Assembly: GCA_030756715.1 (NCBI GenBank) | Contig: JAVBJD010000004.1 | Span: 8,728-51,705, forward strand | From: Conexivisphaerales archaeon | GTDB lineage: Archaea > Thermoproteota > Nitrososphaeria > Conexivisphaerales > UBA164 | DNA length: 42,978 nucleotides | Reading direction: 5' to 3' | In this document: positions 26,238-35,095 of the stretch, one piece after another | How positions within the stretch are numbered: the stretch's first letter is position 1 | How the letters are laid out: the number at the start of each line of letters is the position of its first letter | Translations under genes and position numbers: made by a program | Notes under the pieces: model-generated | The model's database searches: none | The model's input: only the letters and a program-made list of their open reading frames with translations | Told to the model about the DNA's origin: nothing

Positions 26238-27149
26238 ATGAGCTTGTTTGAAGGGACGTTTAGGGACAGCTCTGGCAGGTCCTACCACATAAAAGCAAAG
26301 GAGGGAACTCTAAGCCCATTTTCGATAAACGCGGGAAGCCCTGAAAGAGTTGAAAGTTCAGCGTCTCTTTTAAAGAACGCAGAGCTTGTAAGCAAAAACA
26401 GGGGGCTCTACGTTTACAACGGTAAATATGGAGAACTCCCGGTAACTATTTTCTGCACGGGTATGGGGCCAGGTTCTGCTGAAATAGTTTTTACTGAGTA
26501 TCTTGCAAACGTTGATTACAATCTATCAAAAAGAGTGTACAGCATTAGGGTAGGCACGGCTGGAAGCTGGGCAAGCTTCGTTAAGCCTGGAGAATTCGTA
26601 GCAGAAACCGGGATAGTCAGAAACGAAGGGGCATCCGGTAAAATTGCACCTCTTGAATGGCCTGCAAGGTCCGACACTCTTACTTTGCTTACTATAGCTG
26701 AAGCTGTTGGGAAGCTGAAGCTTGAAAAAAAGTTCTGGTTTGGTCCTGGAATAACGAAGGACACGCTTTATGCTGATGAAGACCCAGAAAGGAGATCTTC
26801 TCAGCCCTGGGTTATAGAAGCCAAAGCCAAGTCTTATGAAGACATGGGAGCGGTATCAACGTCTATGGAATCTTCCGTTATGGCTCTGCTGAGCGAGTTC
26901 TATTCAAGAAGGCTAAGGAGCAAAGGCATAAGGATAGGTTTCGGCAGCATCCTTTTGATAGTTTCCCCGTATTATGGGGAAGAAAAGCAGGTCGAGTTCA
27001 AGGTCAGCGAAGATGATGAGCTGCTGGGAGTTAAGGTAGCGCTTAAGGCATTAGAGGTTGCAAACGAGATGCAAAAGGCTGTAAACTCAGGTAAAAAGAC
27101 AACTTTGGAAGAAGCTTTTTCTGTTCTCCATTCAAGGCTACTTTATTGA
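26238..27149 (+). CDS. udp: Uridine phosphorylase / nucleoside phosphorylase family
   Basis: Phosphorolysis of a nucleoside to a base and ribose 1-phosphate. The 303-residue protein follows the PNP/UDP family: CTGMGPGSAEIVFTEYL (about 74-90), RVGTAGSWASFVKPGEFV, GASGKIAPLEWPAR (the segment also found in E. coli Udp as GASxHFAPLEFPA), and SMESSVMALLSEF with the ribose-binding Met-Glu-Ser. The wording is nearest to uridine phosphorylases. The neighbour on the opposite strand looks like a UPRTase, and together they could convert uridine to UMP. Confidence 0.85.
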   Translation: MSLFEGTFRDSSGRSYHIKAKEGTLSPFSINAGSPERVESSASLLKNAELVSKNRGLYVYNGKYGELPVTIFCTGMGPGSAEIVFTEYLANVDYNLSKRVYSIRVGTAGSWASFVKPGEFVAETGIVRNEGASGKIAPLEWPARSDTLTLLTIAEAVGKLKLEKKFWFGPGITKDTLYADEDPERRSSQPWVIEAKAKSYEDMGAVSTSMESSVMALLSEFYSRRLRSKGIRIGFGSILLIVSPYYGEEKQVEFKVSEDDELLGVKVALKALEVANEMQKAVNSGKKTTLEEAFSVLHSRLLY

Positions 27150-27162
27150 TGGTTTTTAAAAG

Positions 27163-27168
27163 TTTATA
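27163..27168 (+). promoter_or_regulatory. Box A for reverse gyrase
   Basis: TTTATA lies 27 nt (centre to codon) before the GTG at 27193, the spacing expected for a leaderless archaeal transcript. No Shine-Dalgarno is visible in between. Confidence 0.5.
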
Positions 27169-27192
27169 ACTTGAGGTTCATGTAAATTATGT

Positions 27193-30100
27193 GTGAAATC
27201 AGAAGAGCTCAAAGCCGTCTTTGACGCGTCATGTCCTAACTGTGGGGGCCCAATAGATGTTGAAAGGTTAAAGAAAGGACTCGTTTGCTCAAGATGCCTT
27301 CCTCAGGAAAAGGACTATACATACGAAGAAATGCTCGAAGAAATGAAAAGATTGGGCACCCTGAAGTTCTTAAAGGAAGATTATGACGTTATCAGAGGTT
27401 TAAGGGATTTTTCTGAATTTTTTCGTAAGGCTGTTGGCTCAAAGATATCCGGGGCGCAGAGGCTCTGGACGATAAGGCTGCTCAGGAACGAAAATTTTGC
27501 AATTACGTCGCCTCCGGGAGCAGGTAAGACAACCTTTGGCATAGTGGTATCTCTTTACATGTTAAAGAAGAAGAAAAAATCCCTCATAGTGGTCCCTACA
27601 AGGACCCTTGCTTCTCAGTCTGTTCAGAGGATTCTCGAGTACGGCAAAAAGCTAGGTATAAACCCCAGGGTATTCACATACAGCACTAAGGACATAAAAA
27701 TAAGCGAAGCAGACATAGCAGTTGTTACCTCAAAATACCTGTTTATGCACTATGAAGATGTAGAATCATCTGACTTTAAGTTCGTCTTTGTAGACGACGT
27801 TGACGCTGCCTTAAAGTCAAACAAGAGCATAAGGCTGGTCCTGAGGTTAGCTGGTTTCAGCGAAGAAGAGATAGACAAAGCTAAGAACGCGATGTTTGCT
27901 GAAAAAAGGGTTGACCTTCAGAAGCTCTTTGAAATAAGAAAAAAAGTGATCAAGAGGAACATGATATTCTCCTCAGGCACGATAACGCGCTCAAGCCCTC
28001 TTTTTCTCGTCCTCATGGGTTTCAGACCTGGCTCGCCTGGCTCTTACCCCAGAAACGTGATAGACCTTTACGAGGACATGCCTCAGGACCTCCTTCAATC
28101 TCTTAAGAAGAGGATAAGCGAACTGGGCGAAGGGGGTCTTATCTTTGTAACCCCCGATCTTGGAAGCGATTATGCAGAAGAGCTCAGTTCAAAGCTGAAC
28201 GAAATGGGCATCAAGAGCGCTGTCGTGAGCGGTAAAAACGTAAAGGTTCTTGAAGAGTTCAAGAAGGGCAATTACTCAATACTTATAGGCGTAGCAACCC
28301 ACTACGGGACTCTTGTAAGGGGAATAGACATTCCGGAAAAGATAAGGTACGCAATATTCATAGGGATTCCAAGGTTCAAGTTCACTATAGGCGAAAGGAT
28401 GCATCCCGTTCTGATGACCCGTATACTTACATCTTACGCCCTTTACGTAAACAAACCAGATATAAACAGGCTGGCATCGATAATAAGGAGGAAGATAACA
28501 AGGCTGAGCCCCGCAGCGCTTCAGATGCTCGCAAAGAATATAAAAGAGGGAGAAATAGAAGATCAGTACATACTTTCAGCTTACAACGTTGTAAACGAAG
28601 CTCTGAAGGATAAGAACTTCCTTGAAAAGCTCGGGTCTACTATCGGTGCAGTTGTAAAGAACGGAAGCATCTACGTCCCAGATATAATAACTTACATACA
28701 GGCCAGCGGAAGGACATCAAGGATGAGATCTTGGGGGAACACCCTTGGATTAAGCCTTCTTTACGTTGACGATCAGAATCTGTTTCAGCTTTTCAAGAAG
28801 ATATCCTCAATCACTTTTGGAATTGAATGGAAAAGGCCCGACGAGGTTGACATAAAAAAGGTACTGAAACGTATAGACATGGACAGGAGCGAAGTAATTG
28901 TTGAAGAACAAGCAGTAGCTTCTGAAGAGACCTCAAAGTTCTCCTCAACCCTCATGATAGTGGAATCTCCTCACAAGGCAAAGACTATAGCCAACTTTTT
29001 CTCAAGGCCTGCCATAACGATAAGGGAAGGGATTGTAGTTTTTGAAACCGTTGTCAGCGGGAACCTGCTGAACATTGCTTACACAGCAGGGCACGTCATG
29101 GACCTCACTCTCGATAAAGTGGGTTACCATGGGGTTGAAATAAGGGAAAATTCTGAAAGAGAGTACGTACCGCACTACGCCGGCATAAAAGAGTGCGAAA
29201 ACGGTCATCAGGTTACAACCGCAGGAAACACATGCCCGATCTGCGGAGCAAAAATAGTGAGGGACAAGACGAGCATGATAAGCGCTCTCGAAAAGCTTGC
29301 TTTTGCTGTCGATACAGTCCTTATAGGCACAGACCCAGATACCGAAGGGGAGAAGATATCATGGGACATGAACAGCATCCTGAGGCCTTTTAATTCAAAC
29401 ATAAAGAGGGTCGAGTTTCACGAAGTCACAAAGCCAGCGCTGCTGAAAGCAATAAGCGAATCCAGGAACATTAACGAGAACCTTGTAAAGGCTCAGGTAG
29501 TTAGGCGGCTTGACGACAGATGGCTGGGTTTTGAGCTTTCAGCAAGGTTGCAGAACGAGTTCTGGAGATCTTACTGTGAAAAGAGTTACGGCATAGGGTG
29601 CGACAGGCCGAACAGAAACCTGAGCGCAGGAAGGGTTCAGACCCCTGTTCTTGGCTGGATAATAGAAAGGTACAGGCAGTACAACGATAAAAAGAACCTC
29701 GTGAGGGCTTACTCTGCCCATTTAAACGGTCTGCCAATAAGGTTTTACGCTGAGCAGGCCAAGCTTGCAATAGGCGATGAAGTTAAGCTGAGAATAAAAG
29801 ACTCAAAAATTACCGAGGAAAAGATCAACCCGCCTCCGCCTTATACGATGAGCGAAATACTCAGGGATGCGGCCAACATACTCAAGCTCTCTACGAGCGA
29901 GATTTCAGGAACCCTCCAGGATCTTTTTGAAGCCGGGTTCATAACTTACCCCAGAACAGACAGCACCAGAGTCTCAGAAGCAGGTATTGCGGTAGCCAAA
30001 AATTATATAACTCAGATACTGGGTCTGGACGAAAAGCAGTACTTTTACCCGAGAAAATGGGGGGAAGGTGGGGCACATGAAGCGATCAGGCCCACGAAAC

Positions 30101-30780
30101 CCCTTTCATCGCAGGATCTCAAGAACTACCTGCAGCAGGGTTTGATCTACACGCCTATAGCCATAAGCTGGAGGCACTATGCCGTTTACGACATAATATT
30201 CAGAAGGTTTATAGCGAGCCAGATGCCCCCAGCCACAGTTAAAAAGCAGATACTGTCTTTGAGCGCTGAAAAAGATGGCGCAAGTATAACCGTGGACCCT
30301 AACCCTCTAGAAATACCGCTCGAATATGTTTTTGATGGATTTGCAAGGGTTCTCTCTCCATACAGAGAGCTGCACAAGCTGGTTACTGTGAGCGAAGCTA
30401 TTGTAAAGGTAGAGAACTTTTATGAGTTCAGACGCATAGAGCTTTACTCTGAAGGGGATCTGGTAGATGAGATGAAAAGAAAGGGGATCGGCAGGCCCAG
30501 CACCTATTCGACGATAATACAGACCATTCTTATAAGGCGCTATGCAATACTGAGCGGTGAAAGGAAGAAGATAGTTCCAACAAAGCTTGGAATCGCTGCT
30601 TACAGCTTTCTAAGAGATAACTTTGGCGACCTCGTTAACGATGACATAACTTCAAAGCTTGAAGCTAAGATGGACCTGATAGAGAGCGGGAACGTCAGCT
30701 ATAAGTCTGTTTTAGATGAAATACTTAACGAGCTTACAACGAGGTTAAAGATCGAAGTCCCAGTTATCAAAGAAAAGTAA
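27193..30780 (+). CDS. rgy: Reverse gyrase
   Basis: Introduces positive supercoils; the one protein so far associated specifically with thermophily at high temperature. The 1195 residues run: N-terminal Zn finger (CPNCGG, then CSRC), helicase-like half with Walker A SPPGAGKTT (about 106-114), VDDVDAALKSNKSIR in the DEAD position, and QASGRTSRMRSWG as motif VI; then the type IA topoisomerase half from MIVESPHKAKTIANFF (about residue 587), GTDPDTEGEKISWD as the TOPRIM acidic patch, DDRWLGFELS, and the active-site tyrosine Y919 in FITYPRTDSTR. There is no intein. The second Zn finger reads CENGHQ, then CPIC, and appears to lack one of the usual four Cys. Start GTG. Confidence 0.97.
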   Translation: MKSEELKAVFDASCPNCGGPIDVERLKKGLVCSRCLPQEKDYTYEEMLEEMKRLGTLKFLKEDYDVIRGLRDFSEFFRKAVGSKISGAQRLWTIRLLRNENFAITSPPGAGKTTFGIVVSLYMLKKKKKSLIVVPTRTLASQSVQRILEYGKKLGINPRVFTYSTKDIKISEADIAVVTSKYLFMHYEDVESSDFKFVFVDDVDAALKSNKSIRLVLRLAGFSEEEIDKAKNAMFAEKRVDLQKLFEIRKKVIKRNMIFSSGTITRSSPLFLVLMGFRPGSPGSYPRNVIDLYEDMPQDLLQSLKKRISELGEGGLIFVTPDLGSDYAEELSSKLNEMGIKSAVVSGKNVKVLEEFKKGNYSILIGVATHYGTLVRGIDIPEKIRYAIFIGIPRFKFTIGERMHPVLMTRILTSYALYVNKPDINRLASIIRRKITRLSPAALQMLAKNIKEGEIEDQYILSAYNVVNEALKDKNFLEKLGSTIGAVVKNGSIYVPDIITYIQASGRTSRMRSWGNTLGLSLLYVDDQNLFQLFKKISSITFGIEWKRPDEVDIKKVLKRIDMDRSEVIVEEQAVASEETSKFSSTLMIVESPHKAKTIANFFSRPAITIREGIVVFETVVSGNLLNIAYTAGHVMDLTLDKVGYHGVEIRENSEREYVPHYAGIKECENGHQVTTAGNTCPICGAKIVRDKTSMISALEKLAFAVDTVLIGTDPDTEGEKISWDMNSILRPFNSNIKRVEFHEVTKPALLKAISESRNINENLVKAQVVRRLDDRWLGFELSARLQNEFWRSYCEKSYGIGCDRPNRNLSAGRVQTPVLGWIIERYRQYNDKKNLVRAYSAHLNGLPIRFYAEQAKLAIGDEVKLRIKDSKITEEKINPPPPYTMSEILRDAANILKLSTSEISGTLQDLFEAGFITYPRTDSTRVSEAGIAVAKNYITQILGLDEKQYFYPRKWGEGGAHEAIRPTKPLSSQDLKNYLQQGLIYTPIAISWRHYAVYDIIFRRFIASQMPPATVKKQILSLSAEKDGASITVDPNPLEIPLEYVFDGFARVLSPYRELHKLVTVSEAIVKVENFYEFRRIELYSEGDLVDEMKRKGIGRPSTYSTIIQTILIRRYAILSGERKKIVPTKLGIAAYSFLRDNFGDLVNDDITSKLEAKMDLIESGNVSYKSVLDEILNELTTRLKIEVPVIKEK

Positions 30781-30807
30781 AGCTTTAATCTTCAAATTCC
30801 TTTTTAA

Positions 30808-30870
30808 CTTTGATGATGAGTACGAACCCGCTTTGAGCGAAAGCTATGAAGAGGGCTGGCTCCTGATCCT
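30808..30870 (+). ncRNA. Candidate C/D box sRNA
   Basis: In the 102-bp gap after reverse gyrase the boxes of an archaeal C/D guide RNA occur in order: C box ATGATGA (30813-30819), 13-nt guide (30820-30832), D' box TTGA (30833-30836), a spacer forming AGC-GAAA-GCT, C' box ATGAAGA (30846-30852), 10-nt guide (30853-30862) and D box CTGA (30863-30866). Guide lengths and total length (about 60 nt) are those expected for 2'-O-methylation guides. The terminal stem is weak and I could not name the rRNA or tRNA targets. D' and C' each deviate by one base from consensus. Confidence 0.55.
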
Positions 30871-30882
30871 GTAAGCCTAAAG

Positions 30883-31767
30883 CTATAGTTTTAAAGCAAT
30901 TATAAATAAAACCAGAAATAAAATTGAAGAAAAAAGAGTTAAGTTCTTTCCTGCCTTTTCCTCGAACATAATAATAAAGGACTGCAAAACAGTTATTGCT
31001 ATTCCAAGCAATATCGGGAAAGGCACGCTCAGGCTTCCTAAAAGCATGAGCAATCCCGGGTAGATGCTCATTGTAAGCGGTAGCTCCGCTATAAGGGACG
31101 CTATCTGTTCTTTTTCTTTTCTCTTCGAAAAAACGAAGGGCGCGGCAATTTCTGGGGCGCTGCTTATCAAAGGTATGATGAGAAAAGATATAAGCGAAGG
31201 CTGTGCGTTTAAAAGCTGAGCCAGATACACTGTTGAATCGACAACATACTTACCTGTTATGGAAAGGAGAACCAGGCCAGCAGCTGTATAGGCCAGCGGT
31301 TTTTTTCTTATGCTCTGGCATTTTTCTTTCTTGAAAGCTTTCTGCGTTACGTACATGTAAGCTATGAACAGAACTATCATTAAAGCTGAAGCGTACCTAA
31401 AGACGTAGTACGATATGAAAAACAGAGCTGATGTAAGAACAAAAGTTATGAGCGAAGCGTTTGAACCGCTGTCCGTCTTTAAGGGCCTTTTTATCCAAAG
31501 CTTGTAAGCAAAGAGCCCAGCAGTCATAACTATGAAGGGTTCTCCAAGGACTGCCCCAGTTGCCACTTCTGTCCCCGCCCTTCCAGAAAATAAGCCGTAA
31601 ACAAAAACCGTGAGCTCAGGAAACGTTGTAATAAAAGGGAAAAGAAGGTAGATAAAGTGGGTTATCTCCTGATCTTCAAAAGATATATCTATGCCGTAAG
31701 ATAGAAAAAAGCATCCTGTTACAAAAGCAGCAAATGCCAGGACCTGCAAGTAGACCTGCAACAGCAT
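30883..31767 (-). CDS. Ca2+/cation antiporter (CaCA) family membrane protein
   Basis: A 294-residue membrane protein with about ten hydrophobic segments, arranged as two repeats. The alpha motifs are recognisable but altered: FPFITTFPELTVFVYGLFSG then AVLGEPF in the first half, and LIIPLISSAPEIAAPFV then LIAELPLTMSIYPG in the second. In the Na+/Ca2+ exchanger family the PE of each motif carries ion-binding Glu, which are kept here. The usual GSNIFN after them is not. It likely exchanges Ca2+ or another cation with Na+ or H+ across the cytoplasmic membrane. Divergent from the radical SAM gene. Confidence 0.75.
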   Translation of the reverse strand: MLLQVYLQVLAFAAFVTGCFFLSYGIDISFEDQEITHFIYLLFPFITTFPELTVFVYGLFSGRAGTEVATGAVLGEPFIVMTAGLFAYKLWIKRPLKTDSGSNASLITFVLTSALFFISYYVFRYASALMIVLFIAYMYVTQKAFKKEKCQSIRKKPLAYTAAGLVLLSITGKYVVDSTVYLAQLLNAQPSLISFLIIPLISSAPEIAAPFVFSKRKEKEQIASLIAELPLTMSIYPGLLMLLGSLSVPFPILLGIAITVLQSFIIMFEEKAGKNLTLFSSILFLVLFIIALKL

Positions 31768-31856
31768 ATTTGAGGCGATCTAGGTTTAATAATATTTTCA
31801 GCAAAAAGCCATAAAACGTTTTAAACAAAGGCAGCAGTAAATCTTCAGCGCAGACG

Positions 31857-32981
31857 ATGATCAAGATCGAAAAAGGCATAGCCAGCGTAACTGACGGGGA
31901 AAGGGTTCTTGTAGTTGACAGGTCGGGGAGGCTCCTTATCTACAGCAACGGCAGAGAAACTTTCAGAAGGTCTCTTTTCAACCAGTTTCTTAAAGTTGGT
32001 TACAGAGATGGAGAGAGGAATGTAGCTTTGCTGAACGAAAGAGACGCAAAGCTAGTTGCGCTTGAAGCTTACGATTTTTTAAGGGAATTCAAGGCTGACC
32101 TTTCGTTTTTTATCCCAAACATCGATGATCTTGGCTGGGATTTTCTGTTAAAAGATTCCGAGCGGTTATTCAAAATATATAAAAGTCCTGTGCCCATAGT
32201 GCCGCCTGATCAGTATTTTCCTGTTTATATCCAGATAACAGTTGGTTGCGCGTGGAACAGGTGCACTTTTTGCCATCTTTACAGAGATCAGCGGTACAGC
32301 GTTGTAGAAGAAAAAGAGCTGATAGAAATGATAAAAGGGCTGATAGATTATTTTGGTCCTTCTCTGCCATCAAGGAGAAGCGTGTTCATAGGCGATGCAA
32401 ACGCCCTTTTGATAGATCATGAACGGCTTCTCAAGTATTTGAAAATAATAAATAATGTTTTCAATTTGCCGATTTATTCTTTTGTTGATGCTTTCTTAAC
32501 TCCTGAAAAGCTCAGGAACCGTGATCTTGAAACGATTAAAAAGCTTGGAGTTGAAAGGGTTTACTTTGGAGTAGAAAGCGGCAGCGAAAAAGTCCTGAAG
32601 CTGCTTAACAAGCCTATGAAGATAGATGAAGCTGTTGAATTTATAAATTCGTTTAAAAATTCAGGAATGAACGTGGGGCTGATATTTCTTGCCGGAGCAG
32701 GAGGTAAAGAATACTGGGAAGAGCACGTAAAGAAATCTTCAGAGTTCGTAAGCAGGATAGAGCTCGACAGGAAAGACATAATATACGTTTCGCCTTTACA
32801 CGAATACCGCGATCTGCCTTACTGGAATACCTCAGAAAGGCTCGGAAGGCTAAGAGCTCAGGAAAAGCTGAAACAGTTTCGTGAAATGAAACAAAAAATC
32901 AGAGAAGAGTACCTTGAGGTTAACCAGAAAGATCTGCAGGCTCCTGTAGTTCTGTATGACATCACAGAATCAGTATATTGA
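31857..32981 (+). CDS. Radical SAM protein with CX4CX2C cluster motif
   Basis: A 374-residue protein. The cluster-binding motif is GCAWNRCTFC with C131, C136 and C139, a CX4CX2C spacing instead of the usual CX3CX2C; a related GCxWNRCTFC pattern occurs in an uncharacterised group of archaeal and bacterial radical SAM proteins. A glycine-containing strand region with RVYFGVESGSEKVLKLLNKP and later GLIFLAGAGGKEYW fit the rest of the radical SAM barrel. The N-terminal 110 residues form a separate domain (KIEKGIASVTDGERVLVVDR). Substrate is unknown. It converges with DUF1634 at 2 bp and does not share an operon with it. Confidence 0.8.
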   Translation: MIKIEKGIASVTDGERVLVVDRSGRLLIYSNGRETFRRSLFNQFLKVGYRDGERNVALLNERDAKLVALEAYDFLREFKADLSFFIPNIDDLGWDFLLKDSERLFKIYKSPVPIVPPDQYFPVYIQITVGCAWNRCTFCHLYRDQRYSVVEEKELIEMIKGLIDYFGPSLPSRRSVFIGDANALLIDHERLLKYLKIINNVFNLPIYSFVDAFLTPEKLRNRDLETIKKLGVERVYFGVESGSEKVLKLLNKPMKIDEAVEFINSFKNSGMNVGLIFLAGAGGKEYWEEHVKKSSEFVSRIELDRKDIIYVSPLHEYRDLPYWNTSERLGRLRAQEKLKQFREMKQKIREEYLEVNQKDLQAPVVLYDITESVY

Positions 32982-32983
32982 TT

Positions 32984-33367
32984 TTAAGTACGTATCAGGC
33001 TTGGCAGTATAAAGATGGCGAATATAAGGTTGAACAGAACTATAGCGGTTATTATCGAGTAAATATAATCTTTCTCTTTTATGAACTGTGCTAAACCAAG
33101 GGCAACCCTGAGCACAGGTGTAGCTATGAGGATTACCAGCCCGAGGAATATTATCGCTACCGGGTTCAGGGTCATCGTGCCCGTTATTATCGTGTTCGCG
33201 TTGAAGTAGGAGCTGTTAATCATCGATGCGGTGGAAGCTATTTCGTTTATAGAATAATATCCGGCTTTCCCCTTAAAGGTAAGCAGTACAAACCCCAGTA
33301 TCAGCAATGCAGCGCTTATGAGAACTCCAGCTCTAAGGGTGTAAGCTATTACATCGTTAAAATCCAT
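32984..33367 (-). CDS. DUF1634 family membrane protein
   Basis: A 127-residue protein with three hydrophobic helices (about 12-30, 62-88, 105-125). Sequence AYTLRAGVLISAALLILGF and the terminal helix are like DUF1634. In archaea and bacteria this family is often next to TauE/SafE (DUF81) genes, as here: its ATG (33367) lies inside the 3' end of the TauE-like gene, an 11-bp overlap. A joint transport function is suggested by this linkage, but its part is unknown. Confidence 0.75.
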   Translation of the reverse strand: MDFNDVIAYTLRAGVLISAALLILGFVLLTFKGKAGYYSINEIASTASMINSSYFNANTIITGTMTLNPVAIIFLGLVILIATPVLRVALGLAQFIKEKDYIYSIITAIVLFNLIFAIFILPSLIRT

Positions 33368-34217
33368 ATCCTAACCCCCTCATAACCATCTGGACGCCTA
33401 AAATTACGAGTATGACAGAGAAGATGTACCTGATGCTTCTGTTCGTTATCCTTACAAGTATCTTCGTCCCTATATATGCTCCCAGCAGCACTCCTATTGC
33501 CGTTCCTGCGGCTATGAAAGGCTGTATATAGCCGTATATCCAGTATATTGAGCTTCCAGTAGCGGCTGTGACGCCTATCATGAAGTTGCTTGTAGTTGTG
33601 GAAACTTTCATTGGAAGGTTCATCGCCCAGTCCATTCCGAGTACCTTTAATGCTCCAGAACCTATCCCCAGAAGCCCGGAAATGAAACCGGCAAAGAACA
33701 TTATTATTTCTCCCAGCCACCACCTTACTCCATAGTAGTTGACTTCTTTTCCTAACACGACGTCATAATAGCTCCCGTAAAGCTTGAAAAGCTTGGTGCT
33801 CCAGTCGGGCTTCATCTCTTTTGGGAGCTCGTACTTGCTCCTCGTGAGCTGTATGTACACCTGAGAAAGGAGAACCAGGCCAAACACTATGTATATTATA
33901 TACTCTAAGTGATGAGAATACATAAAGGCAACAGTGAGCGCGCCAACTATAGAACCTCCTGTTGTTGCAATTTCGAGCCCCATCCCGAGCTTCACGTTTG
34001 TTATTTTATCTTTTATGTAAGCGCTTCCAGCACCGCTTGAAGTCGCTATTGTTGAGATCAGGCTTGCGCCAGTCGCGTATGCTATCGGTATCCTTAAGTA
34101 TAAAGTGTATATCGGCACAAGAAAAGTTCCTCCCCCAAGCCCAACCAGAGCGCCGAGGATTCCTGATAGAGCGCTTACTACGATCAGGATGAGAAAATAT
34201 AATATGGGCTGTATCAC
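33357..34217 (-). CDS. TauE/SafE (DUF81) family membrane transporter
   Basis: A membrane protein of about 286 residues with two repeat halves, each with the family's glycine-rich loop: GILGALVGLGGGTFLVPIY near the N-terminus and GFISGLLGIGSGALKVLGM in the second half. The family exports sulfite, sulfoacetate or related anions in characterised cases; the substrate here is unknown. The frame is open to TTG 34241, but box A (minus strand) covers 34240-34248, so that TTG would lie in the promoter. GTG 34217 lies 27 nt from it and gives MIQPILYFLI, a sensible start. Linked by overlap to DUF1634. Confidence 0.85.
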   Translation of the reverse strand: MIQPILYFLILIVVSALSGILGALVGLGGGTFLVPIYTLYLRIPIAYATGASLISTIATSSGAGSAYIKDKITNVKLGMGLEIATTGGSIVGALTVAFMYSHHLEYIIYIVFGLVLLSQVYIQLTRSKYELPKEMKPDWSTKLFKLYGSYYDVVLGKEVNYYGVRWWLGEIIMFFAGFISGLLGIGSGALKVLGMDWAMNLPMKVSTTTSNFMIGVTAATGSSIYWIYGYIQPFIAAGTAIGVLLGAYIGTKILVRITNRSIRYIFSVILVILGVQMVMRGLGYGF

Positions 34218-34239
34218 GCTTTTTCCTTTTGGCGCTCTC

Positions 34240-34248
34240 AATATAAAT
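34240..34248 (-). promoter_or_regulatory. Box A for the TauE-DUF1634 pair
   Basis: On the minus strand ATTTATATT lies about 27 nt before GTG 34217. This favours the shorter TauE start and a leaderless transcript. Confidence 0.5.
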
Positions 34249-34417
34249 TTTTTCTGAGCTTAAAAGCTTGAGCTTTAATCGGTCGTAATTTTCAAAAAAC
34301 TTTTATCAAAGGCAACAACTCATCAAAAATTTTTAAACAAATGAACGGTAAAACAAAATAAGTCATAAATTTTAGATATTGTCCTTTGCTTTATACAAAA
34401 ACCATTTTGTACATTTA

Positions 34418-35095
34418 TCATTGGCTCTTGACAGGAATTTTGTATTTGTAAGAGAACAGGTATACAGCTATGAAGTAAACTATGAAAAACGGTATCAGGA
34501 TCAGGTCGTTAACGTTTATAAAGCTTTCAATGTACCAGAAAGTTGAAAAGGAAAGCAGAAGCGCGGAGACAAATATTTTCATATATGCCTGTTTCAGCTT
34601 CCTTACCTGTGTGCGAAGCAGGTAAGTGCCTATTATTACTATCAGGATCCCGACAAACGCTCCGCTTAAAGCTGAGGCAAAGCTTATAGGTATTAAAGCA
34701 ACTAAAACTATAGCTGCTTCAAAAGCCTCCACGACCCCAACCGAGAAACCTGTGCTCATGATACCTTTTTCATAGTGCTCCTCAGCTGCGCTGCTGTTGC
34801 CCGTAATCTTTGCTTGAATAGCCCTTAAAGCGGAACGTCTGGCGCTCCTGCTTAGTCTTAGGCCAAAGTAAAGGAGAAACGTTGCAGCTATTATCCTTAC
34901 CCAAAACACGGGCAAGAGAGCTATTGCCTTTCCTACAAAGACCGTGGGTATAAAAACCACCAGAACCCCGAGCGCAACCCAGAGGAAAGCTTTCGTATCT
35001 TTAGAGTCAGCATAAAGGGCAAGCCCGACAGCGGCAGCCTCCGTAAGTTCAAGCAGTGTTATACCGAGGGCAGCCAGAAATATCCCTGGATCCAT
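34418..35095 (-). CDS. FTR1/COG4280-like integral membrane protein
   Basis: A 225-residue protein with about seven hydrophobic segments. Two Glu-containing motifs repeat: LLELTEAAAVGLAL (about 15-28) and VVEAFEAAIVLVAL (about 126-139), comparable to the REGxEA repeat of FTR1 iron permeases and to COG4280 predicted membrane proteins. The repeat suggests an internal duplication with an ion path. Substrate is unknown, though a metal ion is plausible. It is followed on the same strand by the TauE-DUF1634 pair after about 180 bp of A/T-rich DNA containing its own box A, so probably is not cotranscribed. Confidence 0.65.
   Translation of the reverse strand: MDPGIFLAALGITLLELTEAAAVGLALYADSKDTKAFLWVALGVLVVFIPTVFVGKAIALLPVFWVRIIAATFLLYFGLRLSRSARRSALRAIQAKITGNSSAAEEHYEKGIMSTGFSVGVVEAFEAAIVLVALIPISFASALSGAFVGILIVIIGTYLLRTQVRKLKQAYMKIFVSALLLSFSTFWYIESFINVNDLILIPFFIVYFIAVYLFSYKYKIPVKSQ

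Noticed and set aside
27193-30780. Intein or helicase/topoisomerase gene split in reverse gyrase
   Set aside because: Both halves are in one uninterrupted frame at normal length; no splicing-domain motifs.
33349-33723. 124-codon minus-strand frame overlapping the TauE gene
   Set aside because: Same strand but different frame from TauE/SafE, with no membrane segments or family match.
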